Part shown: one piece after another, positions 6,232 through 14,233 of the stretch
Numbering within the stretch: the stretch's first letter is position 1
Layout of the letters: every line of letters begins with the position of its first letter
From: Cryobacterium sp. Y82
GTDB taxonomy: Bacteria > Actinomycetota > Actinomycetes > Actinomycetales > Microbacteriaceae
Direction of reading: 5' to 3'
NCBI RefSeq assembly: GCF_002929495.1
Contig: NZ_PJJJ01000023.1
Coordinates: forward strand, 1-63,852
Length of the DNA stretch: 63,852 nucleotides
The notes under the pieces: generated by a model
Told to the model about the DNA's origin: nothing
Database searches by the model: none
The model's input: only the letters and a program-made list of their open reading frames with translations
Made by a program: the position numbers and the translations under genes

Positions 6232-8328
6232 TCACGCAGACGATCCCTGCGCCGCGATGCAGCCGACCCACACCCCGTCACGAGCTCGGGTGATACCCAC
6301 GAAGAGTTCGCGGCGGTCGCGCTCGTCGCGTTCGATCTGAGAATCGGTCCACCCCGCTCCGGTAATGCCCGGGAACATCAGGTGTTCGGCGATCCAGGGC
6401 AGCAGCACCTGCTTGAACTCCAGCCCCTTGGCGCGCTTGATCGTGCCGACCTTCACAGCACCCGTCGGGCCACCGTCGTAGTCGGTGAGTTCGACCACGG
6501 GAATCCCCGCGGTGCGAAGCAGCATTACCGCGTCACGCACCTGCCAGGTCGTGAAGCAGAGCACACCCACGTCACCCCAGCCCACACTCACACTCTGCGC
6601 GGCCCGGCGGATGTGCTGCACCAGTTTGCCATCGTGCTCGATTCGGGTGCGCGCCCGGGCGAAGAGGGGACGCTCGCCGTGTCGCGGCGAAATGATCGCG
6701 GCGGTGTCGGCTGCGGCACCTTCGATGTCGACGTAGCTGGCTCCGTCGACGACGCGGGTCGCCAAGGCGAGGATCTCGGCGGTGTTGCGGTAGTTCACGT
6801 CCATGACCACCCCGCGGCCGGCGACAGAGAGGCCGGCCTCGGCCAAGGTGTAGCCGCCGGGGTAGATGGTCTGTTGGCCGTCGCCGATCAGGGTGAAAGC
6901 ATCCGCACCGTCACCGGCCACGGAGGCGAGCATGCGGATCATTGCGCACGACAGGTCCTGAGCCTCGTCGACGATGACGGCCGTGTACCCGACCATCGGT
7001 TTAGCGCGCAGAGCCGCTTCGGCGAGCAAAATCAGGTCGGCGTAATCATGTACGTTGCGGGTGCGCAGAAGTGATTCGTAGCGCTGATAAAGCGCCCAGA
7101 CCGAGTGGCGCTGGTCGAAAGTGAGGCGGCGGCGCCGGCCAATGCGGGCGCAGTCGGCGTATTCATCGAAGGTGGTGAGACCTCGGCCCTTGATCACGTG
7201 ATCAAGCTCCTCCCGCCAATACCGGGAACTGGTGTCGATCGCCATGAGCGGGCCGCTGGTCTGCTTCCAGGCATCGTTGAAGGCCTGATCGGCCAACTTT
7301 GGTTTGACGCGCACGTCGATGCCGCGCTCGTCGAGCACTTTGCGGGCGAACTGGTGAACGCCGCTGAACTCCACGCGACCCGCGACATCCGGTGCCATGC
7401 GGCCGAGCAGGTTGCTCAGCACATCGGGCAGCGTGCGCACGAAAGTGGTCACGAGCACGCGGGCGTTCGTCTGGGACCGTGCCAAGTAAGCGGCACGGTG
7501 CAACCCCACGACGGTCTTGCCGGTTCCGGCAGCCCCACGGATGCGGGAGGGCCCGTTGAAACTGCGGCGCACCAATTTGGCCTGGTCGGGATGCAGGAAC
7601 GTCATCCACTCTTCGATTGGAGGGGCAAGAAGTCCCTCGAGGATCGCTGCCTCGATGTCGCTCTCGCTCGGAAGATGGTCTAGATTAAGAGCTGGTTGCG
7701 GGCCGATGATCGGTTCGGGCAGGGTCACATCGATTGGTGCCGGCTCGCCGATCAAGGGGAAGTACTTGATCGCAGCGGCCAACACCTGCTCGACGGCAGA
7801 CGCGGTGAGCCGCTGTCCGCGGCGGGCGATGTGGCGCACGATGTCGCCTTCACCCACAATCTCGACGTTGCCGACAGACGCGTTCACCCCCTTGTGCCCG
7901 GCGAAAACGACCACGGGCCGCACCTCGCCTGGGGCGAGGCCGATCTCGGCCAGAGCCGCCTCCGTCTTCCAAGCGAGGTCGGCCAGACCGTCGAACTCGT
8001 CGGTGACATCGGCTTGCCCGCGGAATACCCGGCCCGCCGCGATGGTCGGGTCCTTCCAAGCTTTGGTGTCCACGATGAACAGGCCGCCGGGCCCGACGAC
8101 GACCATGTCTACCTGAGCGCGACGGCTGCCGGGCCACTGGCGATCAGGCAGGAAATGGTAGCCAGCCGCGGCGAGTGGGGCGAGAACGTGGGCGATGCGT
8201 TTTTCGCTGTCGGCTGCGGCGAAGTAGTTGGCGGCCTTGGCCCGCGAGGATTCAGCGGCGAGCGCGTGCGCTTCTGAGAGCGCCAGCTGACGCGTCGCTT
8301 CGCTCCATGCCGATCCGCCTGCCGACAT
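6232..8328 (-). CDS. NERD domain-UvrD/Rep-family helicase
   Basis: A 698-residue protein. A NERD nuclease-related domain lies at about 40-150 (AQVDMVVVGPGGLFIVDTKAW, with the D and DxK of the PD-(D/E)xK core). A superfamily 1A helicase follows: GAAGTGKT (Walker A, about 273), VIVDEAQDL (motif II, about 475), IGDGQQTIY (III), VNYRNT (IV), GTIKRAKGLEFKQV (V) and ELFVGITRARDGVWV (VI). The ATG at 8328 is chosen because GGCGGGGGG precedes it. Such fusions occur in DNA repair and phage-defence islands; the exact role is unknown. It converges with the Phd/RelE toxin gene. Confidence 0.88.
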   Translation of the reverse strand: MSAGGSAWSEATRQLALSEAHALAAESSRAKAANYFAAADSEKRIAHVLAPLAAAGYHFLPDRQWPGSRRAQVDMVVVGPGGLFIVDTKAWKDPTIAAGRVFRGQADVTDEFDGLADLAWKTEAALAEIGLAPGEVRPVVVFAGHKGVNASVGNVEIVGEGDIVRHIARRGQRLTASAVEQVLAAAIKYFPLIGEPAPIDVTLPEPIIGPQPALNLDHLPSESDIEAAILEGLLAPPIEEWMTFLHPDQAKLVRRSFNGPSRIRGAAGTGKTVVGLHRAAYLARSQTNARVLVTTFVRTLPDVLSNLLGRMAPDVAGRVEFSGVHQFARKVLDERGIDVRVKPKLADQAFNDAWKQTSGPLMAIDTSSRYWREELDHVIKGRGLTTFDEYADCARIGRRRRLTFDQRHSVWALYQRYESLLRTRNVHDYADLILLAEAALRAKPMVGYTAVIVDEAQDLSCAMIRMLASVAGDGADAFTLIGDGQQTIYPGGYTLAEAGLSVAGRGVVMDVNYRNTAEILALATRVVDGASYVDIEGAAADTAAIISPRHGERPLFARARTRIEHDGKLVQHIRRAAQSVSVGWGDVGVLCFTTWQVRDAVMLLRTAGIPVVELTDYDGGPTGAVKVGTIKRAKGLEFKQVLLPWIAEHLMFPGITGAGWTDSQIERDERDRRELFVGITRARDGVWVGCIAAQGSSA

Positions 8329-8482
8329 ACGCCCCCCGCCTTTATATACACGTGAGCTTATCGGCATGTACTTGATCGGGGCGCCGCCTCGTTGCGGGGA
8401 GGCGGTGGTGCTGCCCCTGCAACGCACGGACTTCTCGCAACGGCGGCCGTGGGGCCTTGCTACACCTGTTTCTGATCAGTGT

Positions 8483-8587
8483 CTAAGTGTGGACGATCTC
8501 CCTGCCGAGCGGCATGCCCGCGACGGGAATCAGTTTGAAGTTGGCGATGCCGAACTGGATGCCGATAATCGTCAGGCATAGGCGATG
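8483..8587 (-). pseudogene. 3' remnant of a YccF family gene
   Basis: On the minus strand this reads LCLTIIGIQFGIANFKLI, then PVAGMPLGREIV, and a stop. The intact YccF protein at 12950-13324 ends with FTIIGIPFGIANFKLI and MPLGKQIV. An in-frame TAG lies at the upstream edge of the match (8590-8588) and the N-terminal two thirds are absent. Together with the fragment at 5470-5613 it marks the two arms of a locus that is intact at 12474-13324. Confidence 0.75.
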
Positions 8588-8590
8588 CTA

Positions 8591-9115
8591 GAGATTGATT
8601 TTTCGAGAGCGACTAAGCAGACGGCATCCGCTTTTCTGGCTCGCAGCAGCGTGCGACTGCCCGAAATTAGCGGACCGGCCGAACACCAGGACTACCTTGC
8701 CCTGCTCGACCGCTGCCTGCTCGACCGCCACGGCTGCAAGCTGCTCCACGGCATCGACCCGTCAATATGTATCGCGACTCTGCCCTCAACTCATCCTGGC
8801 TCCGCTGAGAATCGCAAAATACGACGACGGTCGCGAGCGCGGCCGGGAGTCGATACCTCAATGGCCGGCCAGGCTGGCCAAGCGTTCTACTTTTCACCTG
8901 TCGGCGGTGATCAATGCCGTGGCGCTCTGATTCGCCAGAACCTCCCTAAATGAGCCCTGTCCGAGGGCCGTGGACGGGCTACGTGTTTACTAGAGTGCGG
9001 AGTACGGGCTGGAGCCCGCCTCGCGCACTCAGGACGATTGTTGGACTGCACGGCCATTCAGCCGTGGGCCCTGCAACCGGATCGAATTCGCCGAGCTAGC
9101 GAGAGGACAGCCAGC
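8591..9115. other. 525 bp without a convincing gene
   Basis: The longest open stretch on the plus strand (8585-8953) has no recognisable domain, no ribosome-binding site and mixed codon use, so I do not call it. The end of the segment (from about 9090) leads into the helicase IV fragment with GAGAGG before the ATG at 9116. The region probably holds eroded genes. Confidence 0.4.
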
Positions 9116-9451
9116 ATGCCGCCGACTTGGCAGCCATCCGCCTGGGGCAAGGCACTCACACGCGCCGGCGACTGGAAACTCGCACTCCACGGCGACAAGG
9201 TCACGGTCACTCTCGGTGGCGTCGCTATTGTGACCGCGGTTGAGGATGTCGAGGCTGTCGTCGTCACCCGCGGCCTGTTCTGGAGTCATATCCGGATCGA
9301 GGTGGGGGAGTGGGTGAGTCGGCTCTACGGTATCCGCTCGAAGGACGCTGCCGCGTTTGAACAAGCCTTCGCCGCGTCACTTGAGGCGCTGCAACTTCGG
9401 CAGCGCATTGCGGAGTTCGATGCGGCGGCCCACCGAGCGAACCTTGACTGA
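9116..9451 (+). pseudogene. Orphan N-terminal domain of helicase IV (HelD-like)
   Basis: A 111-residue reading frame. It matches the N-terminal accessory domain of E. coli helicase IV in its core: a strand with VTRGLFW, then IRIEV, SRLYG and a long amphipathic helix (AAAFEQAFAASLEAL, then RQRIAEFDAA). E. coli HelD has RGLVW, VVRLHG and a similar helix in the same order. The roughly 570-residue helicase part that should follow is absent, and no helicase motif was seen in any frame downstream. GAGAGG before the ATG and a clean stop mean it may still be expressed as a domain-only protein. Truncated pseudogene is the simpler view. Confidence 0.6.
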
Positions 9452-9577
9452 ACGGCTTCACTGTCGCGCTCGCGAAACACCTGCAGATCAAAGGGCGAAT
9501 CACCGCCGGATTCAAGCCCGCACGATACACGTGGAGCTGTCTCGGGCTACGCGGGACCGGGCCAGCGCGTACACTCT

Positions 9578-9593
9578 TGCTATACGTATAGCA
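9578..9593. promoter_or_regulatory. 16-bp perfect palindrome upstream of higBA
   Basis: TGCTATACGTATAGCA is a perfect palindrome 18 bp before the GTG start of the HigB reading frame. HigA antitoxins are helix-turn-helix repressors of their own operon, so this is the likely HigA operator. TATACG within it may overlap the -10 region. Function is inferred from position. Confidence 0.6.
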
Positions 9594-9611
9594 TCAGCAT
9601 ACGGTTAGTCT

Positions 9612-9905
9612 GTGATCAAATCGTTTCGACACAAGGGACTCGCGCGGTTCTACGAGTCGGGCAGCAAGGCGGGAATTCGCCCGGATCACGCTGCAAAACT
9701 ACAACGGCAACTCGCCGTGCTTGACAATGCCGTGTCGGTTGACGATGTACCGCCGTCCTGGCGGCCGCACGTGCTGCATGGGGACGGCGAGTCGGGTCGC
9801 GACGTGCACGGGCACTACGCGATTTGAGTTTCGGGAAATTGGCGCCTCACCTTCACGTTCGAGGGCACTGACGTCGTGCTCCTTGACTACGTGCACTATC
9901 ACTGA
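9612..9905 (+). pseudogene. higB: HigB-type toxin with an internal nonsense codon
   Basis: HigB is a RelE-fold mRNA interferase that cleaves translated mRNA. The frame opens with GTG and MIKSFRHKGLARFYESGSK, a typical HigB start, and reaches TGA at 9825-9827 (codon 72). The same frame continues after that stop with VSGNWRLTFTFEG and VLLDYVHYH, the conserved C-terminal catalytic half, to a second stop at 9903-9905. The lesion is therefore a single nonsense substitution at a residue directly before VSGNWR. The truncated product lacks the catalytic C-terminus. The antitoxin gene downstream is intact. Confidence 0.88.
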
Positions 9906-9931
9906 ATCAAATCGACACGAAAGGAATGAAG

Positions 9932-10207
9932 ATGACCGGAATGTACAACCCGCCGCACCCGGGCCTGCTCCTTGAGGACTACCTCGGGGAGATCAGCCTG
10001 GCCGAGGCCGCGCGACGCCTCGGCGTCACTCGTGCGACGCTGTCTCGCATTCGCCATGGCCATTCTGGCGTGACCGCAGACATGGCGGTGCGGCTGAGTC
10101 TGCTACTGGGGACGAGCGCGGAACTCTGGCTGGGAATGCAGACCGCGTACGACTTGTGGAATGAGAAGCAGAAGCCGCGGCCGGATATTCTCCCGCTCGC
10201 AGGTTGA
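9932..10207 (+). CDS. higA: HigA-type antitoxin, HTH (XRE family)
   Basis: A 91-residue protein with a HigA helix-turn-helix: PPHPGLLLEDYLGE, then LAEAARRLGVTRATLSRIRHGHSGVTADMAVRLS (about 20-55) and the family tail GTSAELWLGMQTAYDLW. Two starts are possible; the ATG at 9932 has AAGGA at 7-8 bases, while the ATG at 9926 has none at a useful distance. It should bind the palindrome at 9578-9593 and pair with the toxin, which is disrupted here. The last 39 bases of coding sequence are duplicated at 11392-11430. Confidence 0.9.
   Translation: MTGMYNPPHPGLLLEDYLGEISLAEAARRLGVTRATLSRIRHGHSGVTADMAVRLSLLLGTSAELWLGMQTAYDLWNEKQKPRPDILPLAG
10165..10203 (+). repeat. 39-bp direct repeat, copy 1 (3' end of higA)
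   Basis: This segment lies inside the last codons of higA and matches 11392-11430 at 37 of 39 positions. The copies bracket about 1.19 kb that holds a membrane protein and a lipoprotein gene. A repeat formed from the 3' end of a gene is a common footprint of integration. No integrase is present, so the mechanism is open. Confidence 0.85.
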
Positions 10208-10346
10208 TCGAATCGTCCGTTAGACCCAATCGCGTTCCTGATGTTCTCGGGGCCGATCTCACCTGGTCCAGTTCCTCCGGCCTGTAACGGGAGTTCGTGT
10301 CGAAGGTCTTCAGCGGCCTGCAGGTCTGCTCCCACCAGAGCGCTAC

Positions 10347-10862
10347 GTGAGTCTCAGGAGTATGCTGCCTGCGTCGATTCGGATGGGAGCTGTGGCGATG
10401 GGTAACGTGGGCGCAGGCGAACCGAGCAACACTGCCCTCGCGAAATCCACCGGAGTTTCAGAAAGCACACTCGCGGGCTTTCCCTCTGAACGCGTCATCA
10501 GCGTCAATGTAGCCGAGGCCGGCGCCGCCGACGGAACAGGGCGAACCTACGATGTGGTGCTGGCGCCGGCTTCTGGCGCAAGCACTGACTTTGCCGAGAC
10601 GATTTTCGCCACGCTGTCGACGGTCGTCATCGCAATCGTCGGCTTTTACTTCGGGCAGCGGGCCGCTACTTCGGGGGTTCAAGCCGCACAAGACCTACAG
10701 GCAAACGCCCAGCTGACCCGTGCGGAGATCGCATTAGAGCAGAAGAAAATGCAGACGACACCGGTGCCAGGATCGGGCTCAGGACTCGTTTCGGACGGTC
10801 TAGCCAAAGAGCGAGCACCGGCATCGCCGGAGAAACCAACGAATGGGGTGGGATCGACATGA
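10347..10862 (+). CDS. Hypothetical single-pass membrane protein
   Basis: Up to 171 residues if the GTG at 10347 is used; ATGs at 10383 and 10398 are alternatives and no ribosome-binding site settles the choice. An extracytoplasmic-type N-terminal half is followed by one hydrophobic helix (about 90-108, TLSTVVIAIVGFYFGQRAA) and a polar coiled tail (AAQDLQANAQLTRAEIALEQKK). No family is recognised. Its stop overlaps the start of the lipoprotein gene by 4 bases (ATGA), so the two are coupled. The pair lies between the 39-bp direct repeats. Confidence 0.65.
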   Translation: MSLRSMLPASIRMGAVAMGNVGAGEPSNTALAKSTGVSESTLAGFPSERVISVNVAEAGAADGTGRTYDVVLAPASGASTDFAETIFATLSTVVIAIVGFYFGQRAATSGVQAAQDLQANAQLTRAEIALEQKKMQTTPVPGSGSGLVSDGLAKERAPASPEKPTNGVGST

Positions 10863-11338
10863 CACATGACAGCATCCGCTTAGCATCGCCCAAGCGGCCG
10901 CACGCCTCAGCCCGCACGTTCTTGGTGCTCGTACTTGCGGGGTTTCTCCTCACGGGCTCCAGTTGCGCTCGAAGTGGCACGAGCAGCCTCGATGATCTGG
11001 GGCGCATGCTCGGCCGATCTGCAAACGAGACCGAACTCATTGTAGGAGGCGGTTCTGCTGGTGCGGAGAAGAATGCCGCGCGTTGGCTCGAGGAAATGAA
11101 GGCCTATGGTGACAGCGATGTGCGGGCCGTCTGCAACCTTGCCCTGGCCATGTCGGGCTATGGAACACCGAAGACTCAGGCCGATCTTGAGCAGCTTCTG
11201 CAACTTACATCTGCCATCACGAATCCCACGGCTGAAGTGACAAACCTGCGGGACACGACGGCGTCTGCATTGATCGAGGGTTACGAATCAGCCTCCCTGG
11301 CAGCGGCAATAGTGGCGTTCGACGAGACCCTTTGCTGA
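10859..11338 (+). CDS. Hypothetical lipoprotein
   Basis: A 159-residue protein with a lipoprotein signal peptide: basic start, hydrophobic LVLVLAGFLL and a lipobox LTGSSC at about residues 31-36. It should be anchored on the outer face of the cytoplasmic membrane. The mature part is helical and polar, with a conserved-looking AVCNLALAMSGYG and a C-terminal Cys as last residue. No family is recognised. It is translationally coupled (ATGA) to the membrane protein before it and both lie in the direct-repeat cassette. Confidence 0.7.
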   Translation: MTHDSIRLASPKRPHASARTFLVLVLAGFLLTGSSCARSGTSSLDDLGRMLGRSANETELIVGGGSAGAEKNAARWLEEMKAYGDSDVRAVCNLALAMSGYGTPKTQADLEQLLQLTSAITNPTAEVTNLRDTTASALIEGYESASLAAAIVAFDETLC

Positions 11339-11391
11339 CCAGACGGGTGTGGTCAGGAGAACGTTGATCAACGTGATGAGTAGACGCAACT

Positions 11392-11430
11392 GAAGCAGAA
11401 ACCGCGGCCGGATATTCTCCCGCTCGAAGG
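11392..11430 (+). repeat. 39-bp direct repeat, copy 2
   Basis: A near-identical copy (37/39) of the last coding bases of higA, here outside any gene, 54 bp after the lipoprotein stop. The surrounding 292 bp between 11339 and 11630 hold nothing else that I recognise. Confidence 0.85.
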
Positions 11431-11630
11431 CTGGATGAGAGTTGCCGGGGCGCTGATGAGCACCGCCGCAGCTGCAGACTCAGGATCGGTGGAACGCGCC
11501 ATAACCGGCCAGGTGCTGCTTACCGATATGGTTCGAGAAGGGGCTTGTCGCTGCGATTTGTTGTGGCCGTTCCACCGCGCGGTATTGCGACGGCGTTTCG
11601 ACGTCGAATGACACTGGAGACTGAATAGTC

Positions 11631-12257
11631 ATGATCTTTTTCAAAGCGCGGGTTCTGCTCTGGCCTCTTCTGCTGATCACCGTGCTGGTTGTCGCGGGGA
11701 TGGGCGCCTCTTTCGCATTCGGGGGGATCAACGCTCTCGCTCTCAGCTCGCTGTTCAGCAGCAGCTCGAGCGAACGCGATTCGCAGGTGATTCAGTCCGT
11801 CACGCGCGTGCAAGAGATCACCTTGCTGAGCCTTCACATCGAAGGCATCAAGACGCGAGAAGACAATCGAGAGATTCTAGGTGTGGTCGTACCCGAGAGC
11901 GAGAAAACGACGATTCTCCAGTATGAGTTCGACGCAAAGTTGGGCTTCGATGGGTCACAGGTGAAGATCGAACCCACCGGCCCCGAGTCGTTTCGCGTGA
12001 GTATTCCTAAATTCATCGGCATCGGCTTTGACGATGTCGTGTTTAAAGACGCCCTCGAGAGCAACAACGCGCTGGGCTGGCTGGCACCGCGAGCCGCGCA
12101 AACTGAAATGATCAACAACATTCTCAGCGACGAGAACAAGCAGGAGTACATCAACCAAAACGAGGCAGAGCTGCAGGAACAGGCCACGGCGTTCTACTCC
12201 GGAATCATCGCAAGCATTGACCCTGAGGTCACCATCGAATTTGAGTTCGCAGGGTAG
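11631..12257 (+). CDS. DUF4230-like membrane-anchored protein
   Basis: A 208-residue protein. One N-terminal membrane anchor (about 9-32, LLWPLLLITVLVVAGMGASFAF) is followed by a serine-rich linker. A mixed alpha/beta domain follows, with QSVTRVQEITLLSLHIEG, KTTILQYEFDAKLGFD and RVSIPKFIGIGF. This layout, an anchored domain with the 'tL.t.e' and 'aklGiD' type strands, is that of DUF4230 proteins. Function is unknown. It stands alone, downstream of the direct-repeat cassette. Confidence 0.7.
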   Translation: MIFFKARVLLWPLLLITVLVVAGMGASFAFGGINALALSSLFSSSSSERDSQVIQSVTRVQEITLLSLHIEGIKTREDNREILGVVVPESEKTTILQYEFDAKLGFDGSQVKIEPTGPESFRVSIPKFIGIGFDDVVFKDALESNNALGWLAPRAAQTEMINNILSDENKQEYINQNEAELQEQATAFYSGIIASIDPEVTIEFEFAG

Positions 12258-12473
12258 CTCCCTGCAGCGCGCCGTCGTCGCCGCATGAACCTAAGAGTGA
12301 CGATGGCTGCCTTGTCTGGAGCGGTGACTACTACGCCGGAGAAAGTCTGTGGGCCGCTGGATGGGAACCCACCTAGTTGACCATCGCCATCGGGCGAAAC
12401 GTACGACGGTTCTGAGGAGCTGCGGCACAACCGCTACATCAGCGCGCTGCCGCCATTCGTGGGAGCATGACGC

Positions 12474-12926
12474 ATGCACAACTTCGTGAGCGAGATCGTC
12501 AATCAGGCACCGCAGCAGAACGGCTGGTGGCTCAACGGCGGCGGCTGGTTTGTGCTTGCCCTCGTCAATGCGGGCCTGGCCGAACAGAAGAACCGTTCCC
12601 GCTGGAACTGGTTTCTGGTCTCGTTGTTACTTGGGCCTATCGCCACGTTCTTCATCGTGGTCTGGGAACCCGTGACCGAGCCGCCACTAGAGCAACAGCT
12701 TGAGCCTATGCATCCGTTCAAAAGGCTGGACGACCGCTACCTCACCCTCGCCTTCTTGGCCTTGGTGCTCACGATCGGCGCGCTGCTCTTTGCGGCAGTC
12801 GGGAGTATCGGGTATATGTGGGTGGTTGCCGGTGTCGGTGCCGCGACTGTCGTGGTCTTTCTCGTACTCTTTCGTCGGGCACGTCAAAAGCGCATGGCGG
12901 CACGCACGCGCGCACTCAGCTCCTGA
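12474..12926 (+). CDS. Hypothetical membrane protein (intact paralogue of the 5470 fragment)
   Basis: A 150-residue protein with a phospholipase-D-N-like start (NGGGWFVLALVNAGLAEQKNRSRWNWFLVSLLLGPIATFFIVVW), a polar stretch, and two further helices (about 88-108 and 113-132). It ends in a very basic tail, RRARQKRMAARTR. No function is known. It converges on the YccF gene with a 23-bp gap. The same two genes occur as fragments at 5470-5613 and 8483-8587. Confidence 0.7.
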   Translation: MHNFVSEIVNQAPQQNGWWLNGGGWFVLALVNAGLAEQKNRSRWNWFLVSLLLGPIATFFIVVWEPVTEPPLEQQLEPMHPFKRLDDRYLTLAFLALVLTIGALLFAAVGSIGYMWVVAGVGAATVVVFLVLFRRARQKRMAARTRALSS

Positions 12927-12949
12927 TCGCCGACGGCATTACCTGAACG

Positions 12950-13324
12950 CTACGGCGTGTCGACGATCTGCTTACCGAGCGGCATCAGGGCCACCCGAAT
13001 CAGCTTGAAGTTGGCGATTCCGAAAGGGATACCAATGATGGTGAAGCAGAGAGCGATGCCCGAGATCAAATGTTCGAGGGCGATCCACCAGCCGGCCAGA
13101 ATGACCCAGACGACGTTGCCGAGAAGCGACGCGACGCCGGCATTCGGCGTCTCAACCACGGTCTTGCCAAACGGCCAGAGGGCGTAGACGCCAATGCGCG
13201 CGGCCGCAATTCCCCAGGGGATGGTGGCGATGAGCACGCACATGATGACCGCGGCCACCATGTAGCCGAGGAACAGCCAGAAGCCTGAGAGCACGAACCA
13301 GATGATATTGAGGAGGGTCTTCAT
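12950..13324 (-). CDS. yccF: YccF family membrane protein
   Basis: A 124-residue protein with two repeats of a paired hydrophobic unit: FVLSGFWLFLGY with IATIPWGIAAARIG, and GWWIALEHLISGIALCFTIIGIPFGIANFKLI. This tandem layout with the conserved IGIPFG is the hallmark of the YccF/DUF307 family, whose function is unclear. Its ATG overlaps the stop of the upstream IclR gene (ATGA), so the two are translationally coupled. Confidence 0.9.
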   Translation of the reverse strand: MKTLLNIIWFVLSGFWLFLGYMVAAVIMCVLIATIPWGIAAARIGVYALWPFGKTVVETPNAGVASLLGNVVWVILAGWWIALEHLISGIALCFTIIGIPFGIANFKLIRVALMPLGKQIVDTP

Positions 13325-14070
13325 GATGGTCCTATTCTCTCAAACCCCAACGCCGCCGAGATCAGCGCCGCGCACTCAACGACCGGCTCCGTATACCCTG
13401 GAACCGCGGTCGCCTCGTTGAGCCTTGAAAACGGGGCTACGATGCCCACCACGGCCACCACATTGCCGTGGTGGTCGAAGACGGGGGAGCTCACCGAGGC
13501 GACTTCGGGCTCGCGCTCCTCGAACGACGACGCCCAGCCCTGGGTGCGAATCTGATCCAGCAGCTCGGCGGGCAGCGCCTCCTCCGGCGCAACGGTCAGC
13601 AGCTCCTGTCGGGCGAATTCATCGAAGGCCAGAAAGACCTTGCCGGCCGAACCCAGGTGCAGTGGCATGACGGTGCCCACCTCGAGCACGCGGGAGATGG
13701 CGCGCGGCGAGCGCGCCGTGGCCACGACGGTTCGGTACTGCCGCCAGCGCACATAGAGCACCGATGACTCCTGGGTCTGTTCTCGCAGGGTCTGCAGCAT
13801 CGGGCGGGAGGCCTGGATCACGTCGAGGCCCTGTGTGGCATTGATCGCCCAGCGCGCCACGCCCAGACCAATGCGGTAGCCGCTGCCGTCGCGGTCGAGA
13901 AAGCCCTCCGACACCAGGTTCTGAACGAGGCGCTGCGTGGTGCTCTCGGGTAGTCCGGCGCGTTTGCGAATCGCGCTCAGCGACAGGGTGGGTTCCTCCA
14001 CGGTGAAGCAGTCCATGATTTGGCGAATCTTGCCCAGCACCAAAATGCGGTTGCCAGCTGTTTCAGTCAC
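13321..14070 (-). CDS. IclR family transcriptional regulator
   Basis: A 249-residue regulator. The N-terminal winged helix (about 8-70) contains LSLSAIRKRAGLPESTTQRLVQNLVSEGFLDRDG. The C-terminal effector domain (about 85-245) contains PLHLGSAGKVFLAF and the family motif SVSSPVFDHHGNVVAVVGI. It is divergent from the ABC transporter/CoA-transferase operon across 163 bp with symmetric half-sites, so it probably controls that operon in response to the imported acid or its CoA derivative. The YccF gene follows with a 4-base overlap. Confidence 0.92.
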   Translation of the reverse strand: MTETAGNRILVLGKIRQIMDCFTVEEPTLSLSAIRKRAGLPESTTQRLVQNLVSEGFLDRDGSGYRIGLGVARWAINATQGLDVIQASRPMLQTLREQTQESSVLYVRWRQYRTVVATARSPRAISRVLEVGTVMPLHLGSAGKVFLAFDEFARQELLTVAPEEALPAELLDQIRTQGWASSFEEREPEVASVSSPVFDHHGNVVAVVGIVAPFSRLNEATAVPGYTEPVVECAALISAALGFERIGPS

Positions 14071-14177
14071 GAGGTGTCCTTGTCTGCGCTCTGCGAGCGA
14101 AACGTTCGTTTGTCACAGAGCCATTATTCATTGCGTTCGGGTGCAAAACGCCACTAGGGTTCATGTAACCACATTGC

Positions 14178-14203
14178 GAGTGGTTCACTCTCAATGCGAG
14201 TGA
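14178..14203. promoter_or_regulatory. Candidate IclR operator, GAGTG/CACTC half-sites
   Basis: GAGTG (14178-14182) and CACTC (14186-14190) form an inverted repeat with a 3-base spacer. TCACTC (14185-14190) and GAGTGA (14198-14203) form a second one. The decamer A/T-ATGCGAGTG recurs with a 20-bp period (14173 and 14193). The block lies 31 bp before the ATPase start and would overlap its promoter. Binding by the adjacent IclR protein is inferred. Confidence 0.55.
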
Positions 14204-14233
14204 GCATCTCGACACCCGGCCTGTAAGGAATGC

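Noticed and set aside
8585..8953. 122-codon plus-strand frame
   Set aside because: No ribosome-binding site, no domain, and it begins inside the YccF remnant, so it is probably chance.
9825..9827. TGA in higB considered as selenocysteine or stop-codon reassignment
   Set aside because: Other genes in the window are interrupted by TAA and TAG and use TGA as normal stop; no selenocysteine element is seen.
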